Shown here in pieces: positions 9,143 to 18,285 of a DNA stretch of 45,997 nt. Under the pieces are notes generated by a model, which worked only from the letters and a program-made list of their open reading frames with translations, did no database searches and was not told the origin of the DNA. This stretch comes from Thermoguttaceae bacterium (GTDB taxonomy: Bacteria; Planctomycetota; Planctomycetia; Pirellulales; Thermoguttaceae): NCBI GenBank assembly GCA_028695965.1, contig JAQVHZ010000014.1, positions 1 to 45,997 on the forward strand. The letters run 5' to 3'. How positions within the stretch are numbered: position 1 is the stretch's first letter; each line of letters begins with the position of its first letter. The position numbers were made by a program, and so were the translations under genes.

Positions 9143-9581
9143 ATGCGCTCCCCCGCTTGCAGTTATCGAAAAAAATGGAGAATTAGAGACATATGTTTGA
9201 ATAATCCTGACTAAAAAGTCCGATGGCTTTATCATATTGCCAGCCGATTAGAATTTGACAAAATATGGGGCCCTTCTTTTAATGGAGAGGACTTGCCGGT
9301 TTTGGTTGTTGCAGAAAATGCTTCTGGTATAATGAACCTTTGTCGAATATTAGAAGCACGATTTGCAGATTAAGAAGGCGCGTTGACGATTGTCTTTCTC
9401 ATTCCAGTGTTTTTGAAGAGGTCTCACTTTTCGTCATTTCAATGAACAAATGCAAACGATATATGATAAACGCTAGAATTTCCTTGTATGCTCGGTGACG
9501 ATTTTACAGAACTAGGCGCTAAGCGCGCTTTCATTTAGTAGGATTTGACGTCAAAAGAACTGTAGTAACGCTAATATTACA
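9143..9581 (+). pseudogene. Possible decayed coding sequence
   Basis: The 600 bases between the LysM gene and the epimerase contain no intact gene. One frame starting at ATG 9143 has only three stops (9212, 9371, 9443) over 300 bases. Its middle section (9215-9370) reads like protein, for example EDLPVLVVAENASGIMNL. Further down, short open pieces such as GDDFTELGAKRAF continue in shifted frames up to the epimerase start. This could be a gene remnant with several stops and frameshifts, or chance. A TATAAT with TTGTTG 16 bases upstream (9306-9333) could serve the epimerase instead. I do not recognise a family. Confidence 0.25.
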
Positions 9582-10607
9582 ATGAGACTTAAAATAATTC
9601 GGATGGATCTCCCGCTCAAGCACGTAATGACCGTTTTTCGCGGAACGATCAGCGTTGTCAGAACGGTAGTCGTCGAGTTGGAACAAGATGGTCTTCGCGG
9701 ATATGGCGAAGCGTATGAAGATTTACACTGGGGCGTCTCGATAGAGAGCATGGTTCGTTCATTAGAGGCGTGCCACGAAGTTATCGTCGGCTATGCGCTG
9801 GCTGATCCGCTTGCGTTTAGTCGTCATATCGCGCCTGTTTTTAAAGATAACCCTAATCCTGCGGCAGTTTCTGCCATTGAGATGGCTGCTTGTGATTTGT
9901 GGGGGAAATTGCGAAACACTCCTCTTTGGCGAGTTTGGAAGTATGATCTTAGACGCTTGCCTATTTCAAGTTATACATTAGGTCTTGACTCTCTATACCG
10001 AATATTAGAAAAATTTAACGAGCAGCCTAACTGGCCATTGTATCGTGTTAAGCTGGGGTCTCACGAAGACATGACGATTTTGCGCGAGTTGCGTAAGCGC
10101 ACGAACGCGCCTTTCCGTTTGGACGTCAATGGCTGTTGGACGCTGCAACAGGCTCTTGATTATATGGATGAGCTAAAGTCGCTCAATATTGAATTGATCG
10201 AGCAACCGCTTCATCCTGACGATTGGGACGGCATGAAGAAATTGAGGGAGGTCTGTCCATTTCCTATAATTGCAGACGAGAGTTGCCGTTGTGAAGAAGA
10301 TATTGAAAAGTGTGTGGGCTATTTTGACGGTTTGAATTTGAAACCAGTTAAATTTGGCGGCATGAATCCTACATATCGCGCTTTGGAAAGAGCTCGTGCA
10401 TTAGGATTCAAGACGATGATTGGCAATACAATTGAGTCGTCGATCGCCGCCAGCGCTATGTCTCAATTTGCTCCTCGTTTAGATTATGTTTATCTTGACG
10501 GTCCAATGTTGATAGATAAAAAAATTGGCGTTGGCGTGGAGTTAGATCAAGGTCGGATAATCATGCCTAAGGAGAATGGCACCGGAATTTCAATGATTAC
10601 ACGCTAA
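9582..10607 (+). CDS. Enolase-superfamily epimerase, L-Ala-D/L-Glu epimerase-like
   Basis: A 341-residue member of the muconate-lactonizing/mandelate racemase group, closest in pattern to dipeptide epimerases that recycle murein L-Ala-D-Glu. Visible active-site elements: Lys157 in YRVKLG, metal ligands Asp181 (LDVNG), Glu207 (IEQPL) and Asp232 (ADES), and Lys254 in LNLKPVKFGG. Two positions differ from standard dipeptide epimerases. The first Lys of the KxK motif is Arg155, and the Asp-x-Asp that binds the dipeptide amino group reads Tyr-Leu-Asp before GPM. The substrate may therefore be another dipeptide or amino acid derivative. ATG 9582 has only a weak ribosome binding site. Fold and mechanism are secure, the exact substrate is not. 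Confidence 0.8.
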   Translation: MRLKIIRMDLPLKHVMTVFRGTISVVRTVVVELEQDGLRGYGEAYEDLHWGVSIESMVRSLEACHEVIVGYALADPLAFSRHIAPVFKDNPNPAAVSAIEMAACDLWGKLRNTPLWRVWKYDLRRLPISSYTLGLDSLYRILEKFNEQPNWPLYRVKLGSHEDMTILRELRKRTNAPFRLDVNGCWTLQQALDYMDELKSLNIELIEQPLHPDDWDGMKKLREVCPFPIIADESCRCEEDIEKCVGYFDGLNLKPVKFGGMNPTYRALERARALGFKTMIGNTIESSIAASAMSQFAPRLDYVYLDGPMLIDKKIGVGVELDQGRIIMPKENGTGISMITR

Positions 10608-10766
10608 CGCATTCAACTTTTGTATTTTTACGTATGAATAGCTTTAACGGAGTTTTTCAGACTAATTTTGAGGAATTGGTATTCATCTTCATTTTGACGA
10701 TAGTGTTACTTTTTGTCCTTCAAGCAGATCCTGTTTGCATATTCTAAGAAGCTATTGTTGACGCCG

Positions 10767-11354
10767 ATGGATTTTAAACATAAGAAAGTGCGAATATATA
10801 GTCGTCGCGGTGATTTAGCGGAAACTTCTTTACAGTTTGGACCACGAGTAGGCAAGGATCATCGCAGGATTGAATTACTTGGAACGTTGGACGAATTAAG
10901 TTCTCAACTTGGTTGTGCGAGAGCGTTTGACATAGATTCAGAGGTTGATAGAGTTCTTCGTCGTTTACAGTATCGCCTTCACGTAGTCGGAATTGAAGTT
11001 GCCTCGATTAATCCTGCAAAGTATGAGGTGAGGCAGATAAGCGAGACTGATATTCAATTAGTTGAACGTGTTATTGATTTTTGGGACGAGAAACTGCCTC
11101 CTATCCGCGCTTTTATTTTGCCTAGTGGAACACAATCGGCTTCTTCGCTTAACTTAGCGAGATCGATATGTAGGCGCGCTGAGCGTCGTGCGTGCGCTCT
11201 TCTACGTTTTGACCCTTCATTTTCTCCCCGAGTTGGCGCATGGCTCAATCGGGTAGGCGATCTGATTTTCGTTTTGGCTCGATTTGAAAACTGTCGTCTT
11301 GGCGTTTCTGAGGAATTAGCCGAAGACCGTCCTGAGGATATAGATTTGTTCTAG
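10767..11354 (+). CDS. PduO-type cob(I)alamin adenosyltransferase
   Basis: ATP:cob(I)alamin adenosyltransferase of the PduO/MMAB family, which makes adenosylcobalamin. The frame opens at TTG 10713, but ATG 10767 gives 195 residues, the normal size, and begins just before the conserved KVRIYSRRGD. Features: the N-terminal ATP loop (about 8-24), GTLDELSSQLG (39-49), FILPSGTQSASSLNLARSICRRAER (starts near 116), and LNRVGDLIFVLAR (160-172). In the ATP loop the usual T-G-D-x-G-x-T reads R-G-D-L-A-E-T, so the second glycine is replaced. The RRAER motif is intact. The stop codon overlaps that of the convergent gene in the tetranucleotide CTAG at 11351-11354. No B12 riboswitch was recognised upstream. 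Confidence 0.88.
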   Translation: MDFKHKKVRIYSRRGDLAETSLQFGPRVGKDHRRIELLGTLDELSSQLGCARAFDIDSEVDRVLRRLQYRLHVVGIEVASINPAKYEVRQISETDIQLVERVIDFWDEKLPPIRAFILPSGTQSASSLNLARSICRRAERRACALLRFDPSFSPRVGAWLNRVGDLIFVLARFENCRLGVSEELAEDRPEDIDLF

Positions 11355-14323
11355 GATTTGCGTTTTAAACGTTTAGGTCTAAACAAAACTGCCGAGATGA
11401 AGACGCATCCAATAACGATCCATGTTATCGCTGAAATAACTGCTCCTTGGAATAATCTTGACGGGCAATAATCAACAATTACACAAGACAGTCCTTTTGG
11501 AACGCTGGTTTTTCTTAAAAAATCGAACGCTCTTTCAGTAGGCTTGCTAATAGATTCTACGGTAGAACTTCTTTTGATCTGTTCCAGTTGAACTTGTATT
11601 TTTGACGTATTAAAGCGATCTTTCCGAATTTTATCTGCTTGTTCTTCTGTAAGAGCAATTGTAGTTGCAAACCAATCTGGCCAAAACTGTTCTGCGAAGA
11701 CTATCTCCGATGGTTCTGATGTTGAAACGATATAAATAATGGAATTTGGAGCGTATGCCAATACGTCTACGTATTCATCGTTTTTCCTGAGGTTTATGTG
11801 CTGATTAGGAATCTCAGATTTAAGATTTGGCAAGTAAGGCGCGTCTACTCGTTCATACGCTCGGAAAATAGCCGCTCGAGTAACAGAGCCTTGAAGCGAC
11901 TGCATAGAGAGACTAAAGTCTAGTTGTGGAGCAGAGGTCGTCGAACCTTCAAATGATTCTGAAGTATGATTTAACAAAGCGTCAGTCCAAAATTTTGGTC
12001 CGATAACATAATGAACGTCTAAAAAACCTAGTTTAGAACGTGCATTTGAGCCATTGATCATTGAATCAATGAATTCGTGGTAGTGTTTTTCTGAAACTGC
12101 TCCCCTCACGTCTATCAGCGCAATGTTTTTTTCAAAGGGGTACTGAGGAAACAATGTGAAGACGTCCCATATAACTCGTTCTGAATTACGTTCTGGCGAA
12201 GTTTCATTTTGAAAGATAGGTGGAAACCAAACGGGAAAACGGTATGCTCTTATGGGAGGAATATCAGTAAAGTCGTCCGAAGTGAGAGAGTTGCTGTGGA
12301 ATTGGAGTTTAGGTTGAAGGAAACGCAAATTCCCTTTTTGTTCCTCTGCAATTTGTTTGGATAGTTCAGATTCACCTTCGAAAAGATGAGTCGGGGAAAC
12401 GACAATAGTCCAACTGTTTGCAAGAAAGACGTCTGCTGCTGAAATAGTGAGCAGGCAAAAAGTAAAAAGTTGAACGAGTTGGGGATTAGTCCGAACGCGT
12501 TTAGTTCTAATGAAAAAAATAATCACTAACGAAATCGACAGGACAAGCGCCGTTTGCAGAAAAGAAGAGCACACAACTTTTTTTGCCAGGAAAGGTTGAA
12601 ATGTGCCAAACAACGGATCTGTCGTTTGGATGGAGGAAAAGAAGCTGTCTCCAAACAAGGTAACAATAAATAAACAAACGCATGATATAGCAATAATAAT
12701 TAAAAAGTATGCCCGTAGACATTTGGAGTTGTCTTTATTGTCCCAACCGAATCCTACTAGACATGAGAAACCAATCATTGTGAGGGAAAGTAACTTTGCG
12801 GGATAACGGAATTCTGAAAATTTTGGCAGAGCGGCGTTTAATAACCAGTATATTCCTCCTATGGGATCATAGTTTACAAATGTGGCAGAGAGATTGTTGC
12901 CAGATAAGAGATTGTACACAGTGCGACCTGCCCAAACTAATCCAAACCCTCCCATTGCAGCAAGCGTTGAGACGACAACTATCCAAGTTGCCATTACTTG
13001 ATAAGAATTGTTTCGTTGTCGGTTGTGACGAAAGTGAAAAGCAGAAATGGCTAGAAGGAAGGGTAGACTTCCAAAATAAAGAGTAGGCGTCCAAACAGAA
13101 ACTTCTTCAGGGAAAATATTGAACCATCGGGACGATTGAGGGAATTGACGACCACCGATATTGGGAAATATGAATTCCAGCCAGCGCCATGGACCCACGC
13201 TAAATCGGTAACTAGAAGAACTTTGCCCATTAGAAGAAAAGTCTGTGCAAAGCAGATTAGCATAGGGATCATGAGGGGCGTCTTCTTCAAATGTCCCTGT
13301 ATTTAACGAGTTAGATTTTACATAAGGTATTTCCCATATCGACTGGGCGCATTCACTGTCAACACGTTGAGAATTAGCTACTACTTCGAGACTTGGAAGG
13401 ATTTGTATTGCTGCTAGACCAAAGGATAGGCTTAAGACCAGCATCGTAAAGGCGGTTGTGAAAAACAAGCGTTGGAACCATTGGGTTTTTATAAATCGCA
13501 AGGGATGATAACTAGGACAAAGCAGACCTGGATTGCTCCTTGAGCGCTTTATTTGACTTGCTGGTACGAATAAAAAAATGATAATCGAAACCAGCAGGGT
13601 TAAGTAAACGATTTGAGGTTCTCCTCCCAGGATCGTGATCGCTTGAAGAACACTGAGCTTGACGCTTGCGCCTACTTTACGCAACAACGTTGGAGCTCTA
13701 TAGAGGTCAAGAGCGCAAGAAAAGAGAGTGGGCGCCCAAGCGGCGCCGACGAGGTATATGACGTTTGTATATTGAAAGAGAATCTGACCCGAAAAAGTGT
13801 AAGCAAGGGCTGCAAATATAGCTCCCGTACATGATGTGTTTAATTTTCGAGACAGTCGATACGATAAGACAAATGCCAGCGCTACATGAATCCAAATGTA
13901 TAATTTAAAGCAGGTTGCATAACTTAATACGTTTATGCTTGACAGAAAGAAAACTAGTTTTATCGGATAAAACACAGATGCTGTTGGATCACCCGCTAGC
14001 GGCTGTCCGAGATTTACATAAGGCGTCCATAATGGAATTCTGCCGCTTTCCCATTCGTTTTGTATTTGTTCAAACAACGGGTAGTAGTAGAATGCGACGT
14101 CACGATAAGAGAAACGGGAGTCGGCAGAAAAGGAAGGAAAGAAGAATGCAATAAATAAAGCAACTGGAATGATGAACAACAAAAAGGGGGGCCAGTGCGA
14201 GTTGCAATAAAGCGTTCTGACCGTTGCTTGCTGAACTGATGAATTTGGACGCTCTGTCGGATAAGAGACGTTTGTTGTCTCGATTTCGTCGTTCCAACAT
14301 CTAAAAAAAGCAGAAGAACGCAA
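11351..14323 (-). CDS. YfhO-like polytopic membrane protein
   Basis: A 990-residue protein resembling the YfhO family of large membrane proteins, which are related to GT-C glycosyltransferases. After a cytoplasmic head, the first membrane helix (PFLLFIIPVALFIAFFF) is followed by an extracytoplasmic loop containing SYRDVAFYYYPLFEQI, then GRIPLWTPYVNLGQPLAGDP, the typical first-loop signature in which an Asp lies close to the catalytic centre of GT-C enzymes. About a dozen membrane helices follow, then a soluble C-terminal domain and a last helix near the end followed by basic residues. It starts at TTG, 13 bases after the tsaE stop and in the same direction, so the two are probably co-transcribed. 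In Firmicutes YfhO relatives glycosylate teichoic acid; the planctomycete substrate is unknown. Confidence 0.75.
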   Translation of the reverse strand: MRSSAFFRCWNDEIETTNVSYPTERPNSSVQQATVRTLYCNSHWPPFLLFIIPVALFIAFFFPSFSADSRFSYRDVAFYYYPLFEQIQNEWESGRIPLWTPYVNLGQPLAGDPTASVFYPIKLVFFLSSINVLSYATCFKLYIWIHVALAFVLSYRLSRKLNTSCTGAIFAALAYTFSGQILFQYTNVIYLVGAAWAPTLFSCALDLYRAPTLLRKVGASVKLSVLQAITILGGEPQIVYLTLLVSIIIFLFVPASQIKRSRSNPGLLCPSYHPLRFIKTQWFQRLFFTTAFTMLVLSLSFGLAAIQILPSLEVVANSQRVDSECAQSIWEIPYVKSNSLNTGTFEEDAPHDPYANLLCTDFSSNGQSSSSYRFSVGPWRWLEFIFPNIGGRQFPQSSRWFNIFPEEVSVWTPTLYFGSLPFLLAISAFHFRHNRQRNNSYQVMATWIVVVSTLAAMGGFGLVWAGRTVYNLLSGNNLSATFVNYDPIGGIYWLLNAALPKFSEFRYPAKLLSLTMIGFSCLVGFGWDNKDNSKCLRAYFLIIIAISCVCLFIVTLFGDSFFSSIQTTDPLFGTFQPFLAKKVVCSSFLQTALVLSISLVIIFFIRTKRVRTNPQLVQLFTFCLLTISAADVFLANSWTIVVSPTHLFEGESELSKQIAEEQKGNLRFLQPKLQFHSNSLTSDDFTDIPPIRAYRFPVWFPPIFQNETSPERNSERVIWDVFTLFPQYPFEKNIALIDVRGAVSEKHYHEFIDSMINGSNARSKLGFLDVHYVIGPKFWTDALLNHTSESFEGSTTSAPQLDFSLSMQSLQGSVTRAAIFRAYERVDAPYLPNLKSEIPNQHINLRKNDEYVDVLAYAPNSIIYIVSTSEPSEIVFAEQFWPDWFATTIALTEEQADKIRKDRFNTSKIQVQLEQIKRSSTVESISKPTERAFDFLRKTSVPKGLSCVIVDYCPSRLFQGAVISAITWIVIGCVFISAVLFRPKRLKRKS

Positions 14324-14336
14324 TTACTATACCAGT

Positions 14337-14834
14337 TTACTTCATCTGAGGCGAAGAGGCTTTTTGCCACCTCGTTAGTATCGTATTTTCAAGAGTAGAA
14401 TCAAAGTCTCCCCGAGAGGTTATAACAAAACGCCGCGCTGTTGGACCAATGGGAAGGACCAAAATCTCTAGATAATCATAGGGCATAGCGTCTTCAACTC
14501 GGTCTGCCCATTCAACAAAGGAGAGCCCTTCCGAATCAAAGTACTCGTCCGCTCCAAGTTCCAGGAACTCGTCTGAGTCTCGAAGACGATAGGCGTCAAA
14601 GTGATAAACGGAGCGTTCTTTGCCCTGGTATTCACGGATTAAGACAAAAGTTGGACTGCCAATTTCGTCTTTCGATACGCCTAATGCAACAGAAATTGCC
14701 TGTACGAGACGTGTTTTACCAGCTCCAAGAGCGCCAAGTAAGGCGACAACAGTCCCGTCAGGAAGCGCCTTAGCAAGAACGCGACCTAAAATATCAGTTT
14801 CCTTTTCGTTTTTAACGTTTATTTCAACAGACAT
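14337..14834 (-). CDS. tsaE: tRNA threonylcarbamoyladenosine biosynthesis ATPase TsaE
   Basis: TsaE (YjeE) is the ATPase partner of TsaB and TsaD in making t6A37 on ANN-decoding tRNAs. The 165-residue protein has the P-loop GALGAGKT (34-41), SPTFVLIREYQ (60-70), VYHFDAYRL (76-84), ELGADEYF and the FVEWADR motif near 105-111. The length matches the family. The gene is preceded by ATG with a modest GAG ribosome binding element and leads the probable operon tsaE-yfhO-like. TsaB and TsaD are not in this window. Confidence 0.95.
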   Translation of the reverse strand: MSVEINVKNEKETDILGRVLAKALPDGTVVALLGALGAGKTRLVQAISVALGVSKDEIGSPTFVLIREYQGKERSVYHFDAYRLRDSDEFLELGADEYFDSEGLSFVEWADRVEDAMPYDYLEILVLPIGPTARRFVITSRGDFDSTLENTILTRWQKASSPQMK

Positions 14835-14934
14835 TTTCTCGGTGGTTGTAAAATGGAATTATCGTCGTAAGGGCAAAGCGTCGAAATTTCCCCAAGGCAA
14901 ATTTTACTCTTATTTTATAGAAACGCAATGATAA

Positions 14935-14967
14935 CAAAGAAAACCCCGACGCGAAAACGTCGGGGTT
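14935..14967 (-). terminator. Rho-independent terminator for the DUF11 protein gene
   Basis: AACCCCGACG (14942-14951) and CGTCGGGGTT (14958-14967) form a perfect 10-bp GC-rich stem with a 6-base loop. Read on the minus strand it is followed by TTTCTTTG, and it lies about 55 bases past the stop of the gene ending at 15021. Confidence 0.9.
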
Positions 14968-15020
14968 CCTCTCAACCGTTTACTCCCGTTAAGAGTGTTT
15001 ATTGAATGTAATCCGTGTCT

Positions 15021-17360
15021 TTATTGGTATACGCGCGTATTTTCTTCTTTGACGAGCGGTTCCAAATCGTCTGAACTTAGTTGGAAAGCTACGCGACAAT
15101 CGCCCGGTGCGCTTGGCGTAGCCTTGATAACATAGGTTACGCTTGATTTTGCGGGCACACTGCCAATTTTCTCAAAGACAATGACGCCTTTTTGTTCGGT
15201 TGCTTTTGTCGGTCCGTCCGTTGCGAGAATCGAGATGGCGTCTGGCGTAAGAATTTGCAGCATGACATTGTTAGAGGACTTTGTGCCCCTGTTTTCTATC
15301 TGTATAGAATACTGGAATTCTTTGCCAACTTCGACAAGATCAGTGGATGAACTAACGCTGAACGACAAAGCAGCTAGTCCGTCTATATTAATTGAATGAC
15401 TGGTCTTAGCATTCAGTTCATTTGGTCCGGACGCGCTGAAAACGAGTTCTGCCTGTGCAGCCTGCGTTGTCTCAATCTCTAATTCGATGTCTGCATTCGT
15501 TTGGGTTGGGAGTTCAGCAAGATCCCAATAGACGCAATGTTCCTCTTTTTTATAAGCGCCAAGGTTGTTAGCTTTGACGAATTTTACTCCTTCTGGAAGC
15601 TGAGCGGTAAGCTTAACGTCAAAAGCAGACGCGTCGCCAACATTTTTGACACTCAACTGATACGTAGCAGAACGCTCAAGATAAATAGTTTGAGGACCTG
15701 TTATCGCCAGTTCTATCATCGGGGAAAGAATGCTGAGATTAGTTTCTACCGTCTGGGGATCACAATGTTCTGCTGTAACAGTGAGCTTATTAACGACAGG
15801 ACCCGGTTTAACCGCTTGTAGTTCGAGAGAAATACGCTTAGTTTCTCCCGGCTTAATAGAACCTAGACCTTTGTTGTCCAAGACTGAACCGCTTGGGTGA
15901 TAAAGCCCTTCTGGGATAAATTCTTGTAATGAGACATTGTTAGCGACTCCGCTTCCAATGTTCGACGCTACAATTGTAAATTGAACAACTTGTCCTACTT
16001 CAACGGATTGAGGCGCCGAGACTTCAACCTGAAGTTCAGGCTTAGAACATTTCGTCTGGCTTGACGCCGAAGTGGCGACCATTACCGTTGCAACGCTTCC
16101 AAATTCTCCTTCTCTAACCGGCATTATAGAGTATTCAAATTTCTTCTCTGATTGTGGCTGTAAGTTAAACGCAGACCAGAGCATTTCACCTTGTTCGTTA
16201 GGTGCGACAGCGGATGAATTTGGCACATATTGAGCGCCGTCGGGAATGGAATCTCTGAGTACCAAATTGGAAACTTCCGCTGTTCCAAGATTTTTTACGG
16301 TAAGTGTAACTTTAACTGTTGTATTGAGTTGTGCTTCTTCAGGCGTTTCTTTTTCAACAACAATTTGTGTTGTTTGGGCTCCTTGGTATTTGGAGTCCGG
16401 TCTTGGACTACTCGCAGCGTCTTGAGTTACATATTGAATTAATTCATTTGAAAGAACGCCGCTTCGCTCGGCAGGAGGGGCAATTGAAGTTGTTCTGAAG
16501 TTAGCGCCTGCTTCGGAAGCTTGGGCTGAAAGTTCCAGTGATGAAACATCTGGAGCGCCTGTGCTAGGCCGTTTCGTCGTTGGGATTGGGAAGGAAAGGG
16601 ACGGCGCTGACGTTGTGTTTGTTGCTTGCGGAAGTTCATCAGGCGCGGCAAGCTCGCCCTCTATTAATTCATCAGGAAAATCTTCTAATAAAGTACTAGA
16701 CGAAGCGTTTGGGAAATCACTCATGTTCCGATCAACAAGCAAATCTTGAGGGCCAGAAGAGGTAATTTCATCAGAAACATTTATTGATAACGAGGCAGGT
16801 TGACGATTACCAAAGTCATTTTCAAAAGAATCCAAATCGTCTACGACAGATAATTCACTGGAAACGGGCGTTTCAAATGAATTGTCTGTAACAGAATCAG
16901 CAAGCGGAGAGGCGACCATTTTTGAGTCAAAAGCTCCCATGCCCAAAGAAATGTTCGAACTTTCTGTTTCATTCAGGGGATCTAAGGGAGTGAACTCGAA
17001 GGATTCTGTGGGATAATTAGATTCTGACAATTCTAGACGGCCATCTGTTTCACTGGACTCAACTATTGAAAGACTAAGGTTTCCGGACGCCGATGTTGAT
17101 CGAATATTGTCGTCGGGTGTTTGACCGTCGTTATACGAAGAGTCTTGCGAAGGAGTAGAAGTAGGCTCGGGAGTAACAGACAGGGACAATGAACCGTTCG
17201 GTCTTTGAGCGGACGAACGTGAAGGAGCAGAAGCAGACGTCCCTTGCGAGGCTTTAAGTTGTGTCGGCGAACTAAGTTGTTGGCAAGTCCAAACGACTCC
17301 GACTACGATGAGCGTCGCTCCAACAAAGCCTACGACGCATTGCAGCGCTGAACGTTTCAT
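15021..17360 (-). CDS. Secreted or anchored protein with DUF11-type repeats
   Basis: A 779-residue extracytoplasmic protein. An N-terminal hydrophobic segment (about 9-26, VVGFVGATLIVVGVVW) looks like a signal anchor or signal peptide. A low-complexity Ser/Pro/Asp region to about 300 contains repeated SLSV/LSLS-like strands. Four or so immunoglobulin-like DUF11 modules then follow from about 330 to the end. Each has the pattern of a conserved N-G/N-x-G turn after a beta strand (KNLGTAEVSNLVL, SNIGSGVANNVSL, KNVGDASAFDVKL, ENRGTKSSNNVML) and a downstream PDGAQYV/PEGLYHP/PEGVKFV element. Such repeats are common in planctomycete and bacterial surface proteins and probably serve structural or adhesive purposes. 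The gene is monocistronic with a clear terminator. Confidence 0.85.
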   Translation of the reverse strand: MKRSALQCVVGFVGATLIVVGVVWTCQQLSSPTQLKASQGTSASAPSRSSAQRPNGSLSLSVTPEPTSTPSQDSSYNDGQTPDDNIRSTSASGNLSLSIVESSETDGRLELSESNYPTESFEFTPLDPLNETESSNISLGMGAFDSKMVASPLADSVTDNSFETPVSSELSVVDDLDSFENDFGNRQPASLSINVSDEITSSGPQDLLVDRNMSDFPNASSSTLLEDFPDELIEGELAAPDELPQATNTTSAPSLSFPIPTTKRPSTGAPDVSSLELSAQASEAGANFRTTSIAPPAERSGVLSNELIQYVTQDAASSPRPDSKYQGAQTTQIVVEKETPEEAQLNTTVKVTLTVKNLGTAEVSNLVLRDSIPDGAQYVPNSSAVAPNEQGEMLWSAFNLQPQSEKKFEYSIMPVREGEFGSVATVMVATSASSQTKCSKPELQVEVSAPQSVEVGQVVQFTIVASNIGSGVANNVSLQEFIPEGLYHPSGSVLDNKGLGSIKPGETKRISLELQAVKPGPVVNKLTVTAEHCDPQTVETNLSILSPMIELAITGPQTIYLERSATYQLSVKNVGDASAFDVKLTAQLPEGVKFVKANNLGAYKKEEHCVYWDLAELPTQTNADIELEIETTQAAQAELVFSASGPNELNAKTSHSINIDGLAALSFSVSSSTDLVEVGKEFQYSIQIENRGTKSSNNVMLQILTPDAISILATDGPTKATEQKGVIVFEKIGSVPAKSSVTYVIKATPSAPGDCRVAFQLSSDDLEPLVKEENTRVYQ

Positions 17361-18285
17361 TAGTAATCCTGACTATGTGTTGAGATCGATTGCTGTTCGC
17401 CAAGCGACGAATGTGAAAAACGACTTTCTATGCGCTGATAATTAACCTTCTTTGAAGAGATCATCACTACTTGCATAGCTGGAAAAGGGACAGCATTACC
17501 ATTGTTATCGACGCTATTGCGTTCTCTGTACGTTTGTGCAATCAGACACTGATAACATTTAGTTTTTCAAAAGACGTTGAACAGATTTTTACCCACAAAC
17601 CCATCCTCAAAAAGCGAAACAATCTCACGCAGGGCTGTTTATGCTAATCGAACGTCAAATGAATTCCTTTTTCCATTAATTCACGTTATATTCAGCATTT
17701 TTACCGATTAATAAACGCATACAGAATTAATAATGTTTTTTTCTTGTTTTGAAAAGGGCATTTTCCTTTCAGCGTTTTACTTTTTGGGAGTTAGACTTTT
17801 TGTGGTGGATTTTTCTAATTGAAGAGATTTTGTTTCGTCAAACGAAGTATAAGAGGCGTCAGCAGAGTGAAGAAGGAGTTTTAGGAGCCTAAAATAGAAA
17901 TATAAGCCTCTCGGTCGCAAGCCTTTTATGAACCAACGATTATTTGGTAACCGTTGTTCAGCTCTTGAATAGTATACACGAAGATCAGAAGACTCGGGAG
18001 CAGTTAGCAGCGCGATTCATTAGGGAAACTCATATGTATTAGTAACATATTGGTTAAATGGCGCTTAAAAGTTTTATTAGGAGCTTTTCTTTATTGATTT
18101 CAAAGAAGATTCGAGTAGGCGAAATGGTTCCGAAAGGACGACCTGAATCGTGCGGAGAATCTACTTATCTGAACGCAGGGTTTGGAGCCCATTCTGAGAA
18201 ATGTCGTCGTCTTGTTCATCTTTCGGCGATGTAGTAATTGTTTTGATCGCAGAGGTCGTGTTTAAGACGCTGGTGTTTCTTTGGT
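17361..18285. other. 925-base region with no confident gene
   Basis: Between two minus-strand genes. I find no RNA gene, terminator or ORF of convincing length. It holds an imperfect hairpin near 17930-17961 (GAAC-AACG against CGTTGTTC) and a 58-codon plus-strand ORF at 18058-18234, listed separately. Another plus-strand piece from ATG 17928 is broken by a stop after 14 codons, then stays open for another 16. The region may hold a decayed gene, regulatory sequence or an unrecognised small RNA. Confidence 0.4.
18058..18234 (+). CDS. Possible 58-residue small protein
   Basis: A short ORF from ATG 18058 to the TAG at 18232-18234. The N-terminal third looks like an amphipathic or membrane-associated helix (ALKSFIRSFSLLISKKI). 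The rest has two Cys, and the whole is basic. No ribosome binding site is visible, and ATG 18124 is an internal alternative. It lies opposite in direction to both neighbours. The composition is protein-like, but the length is within chance for this base composition. Confidence 0.2.
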   Translation: MALKSFIRSFSLLISKKIRVGEMVPKGRPESCGESTYLNAGFGAHSEKCRRLVHLSAM

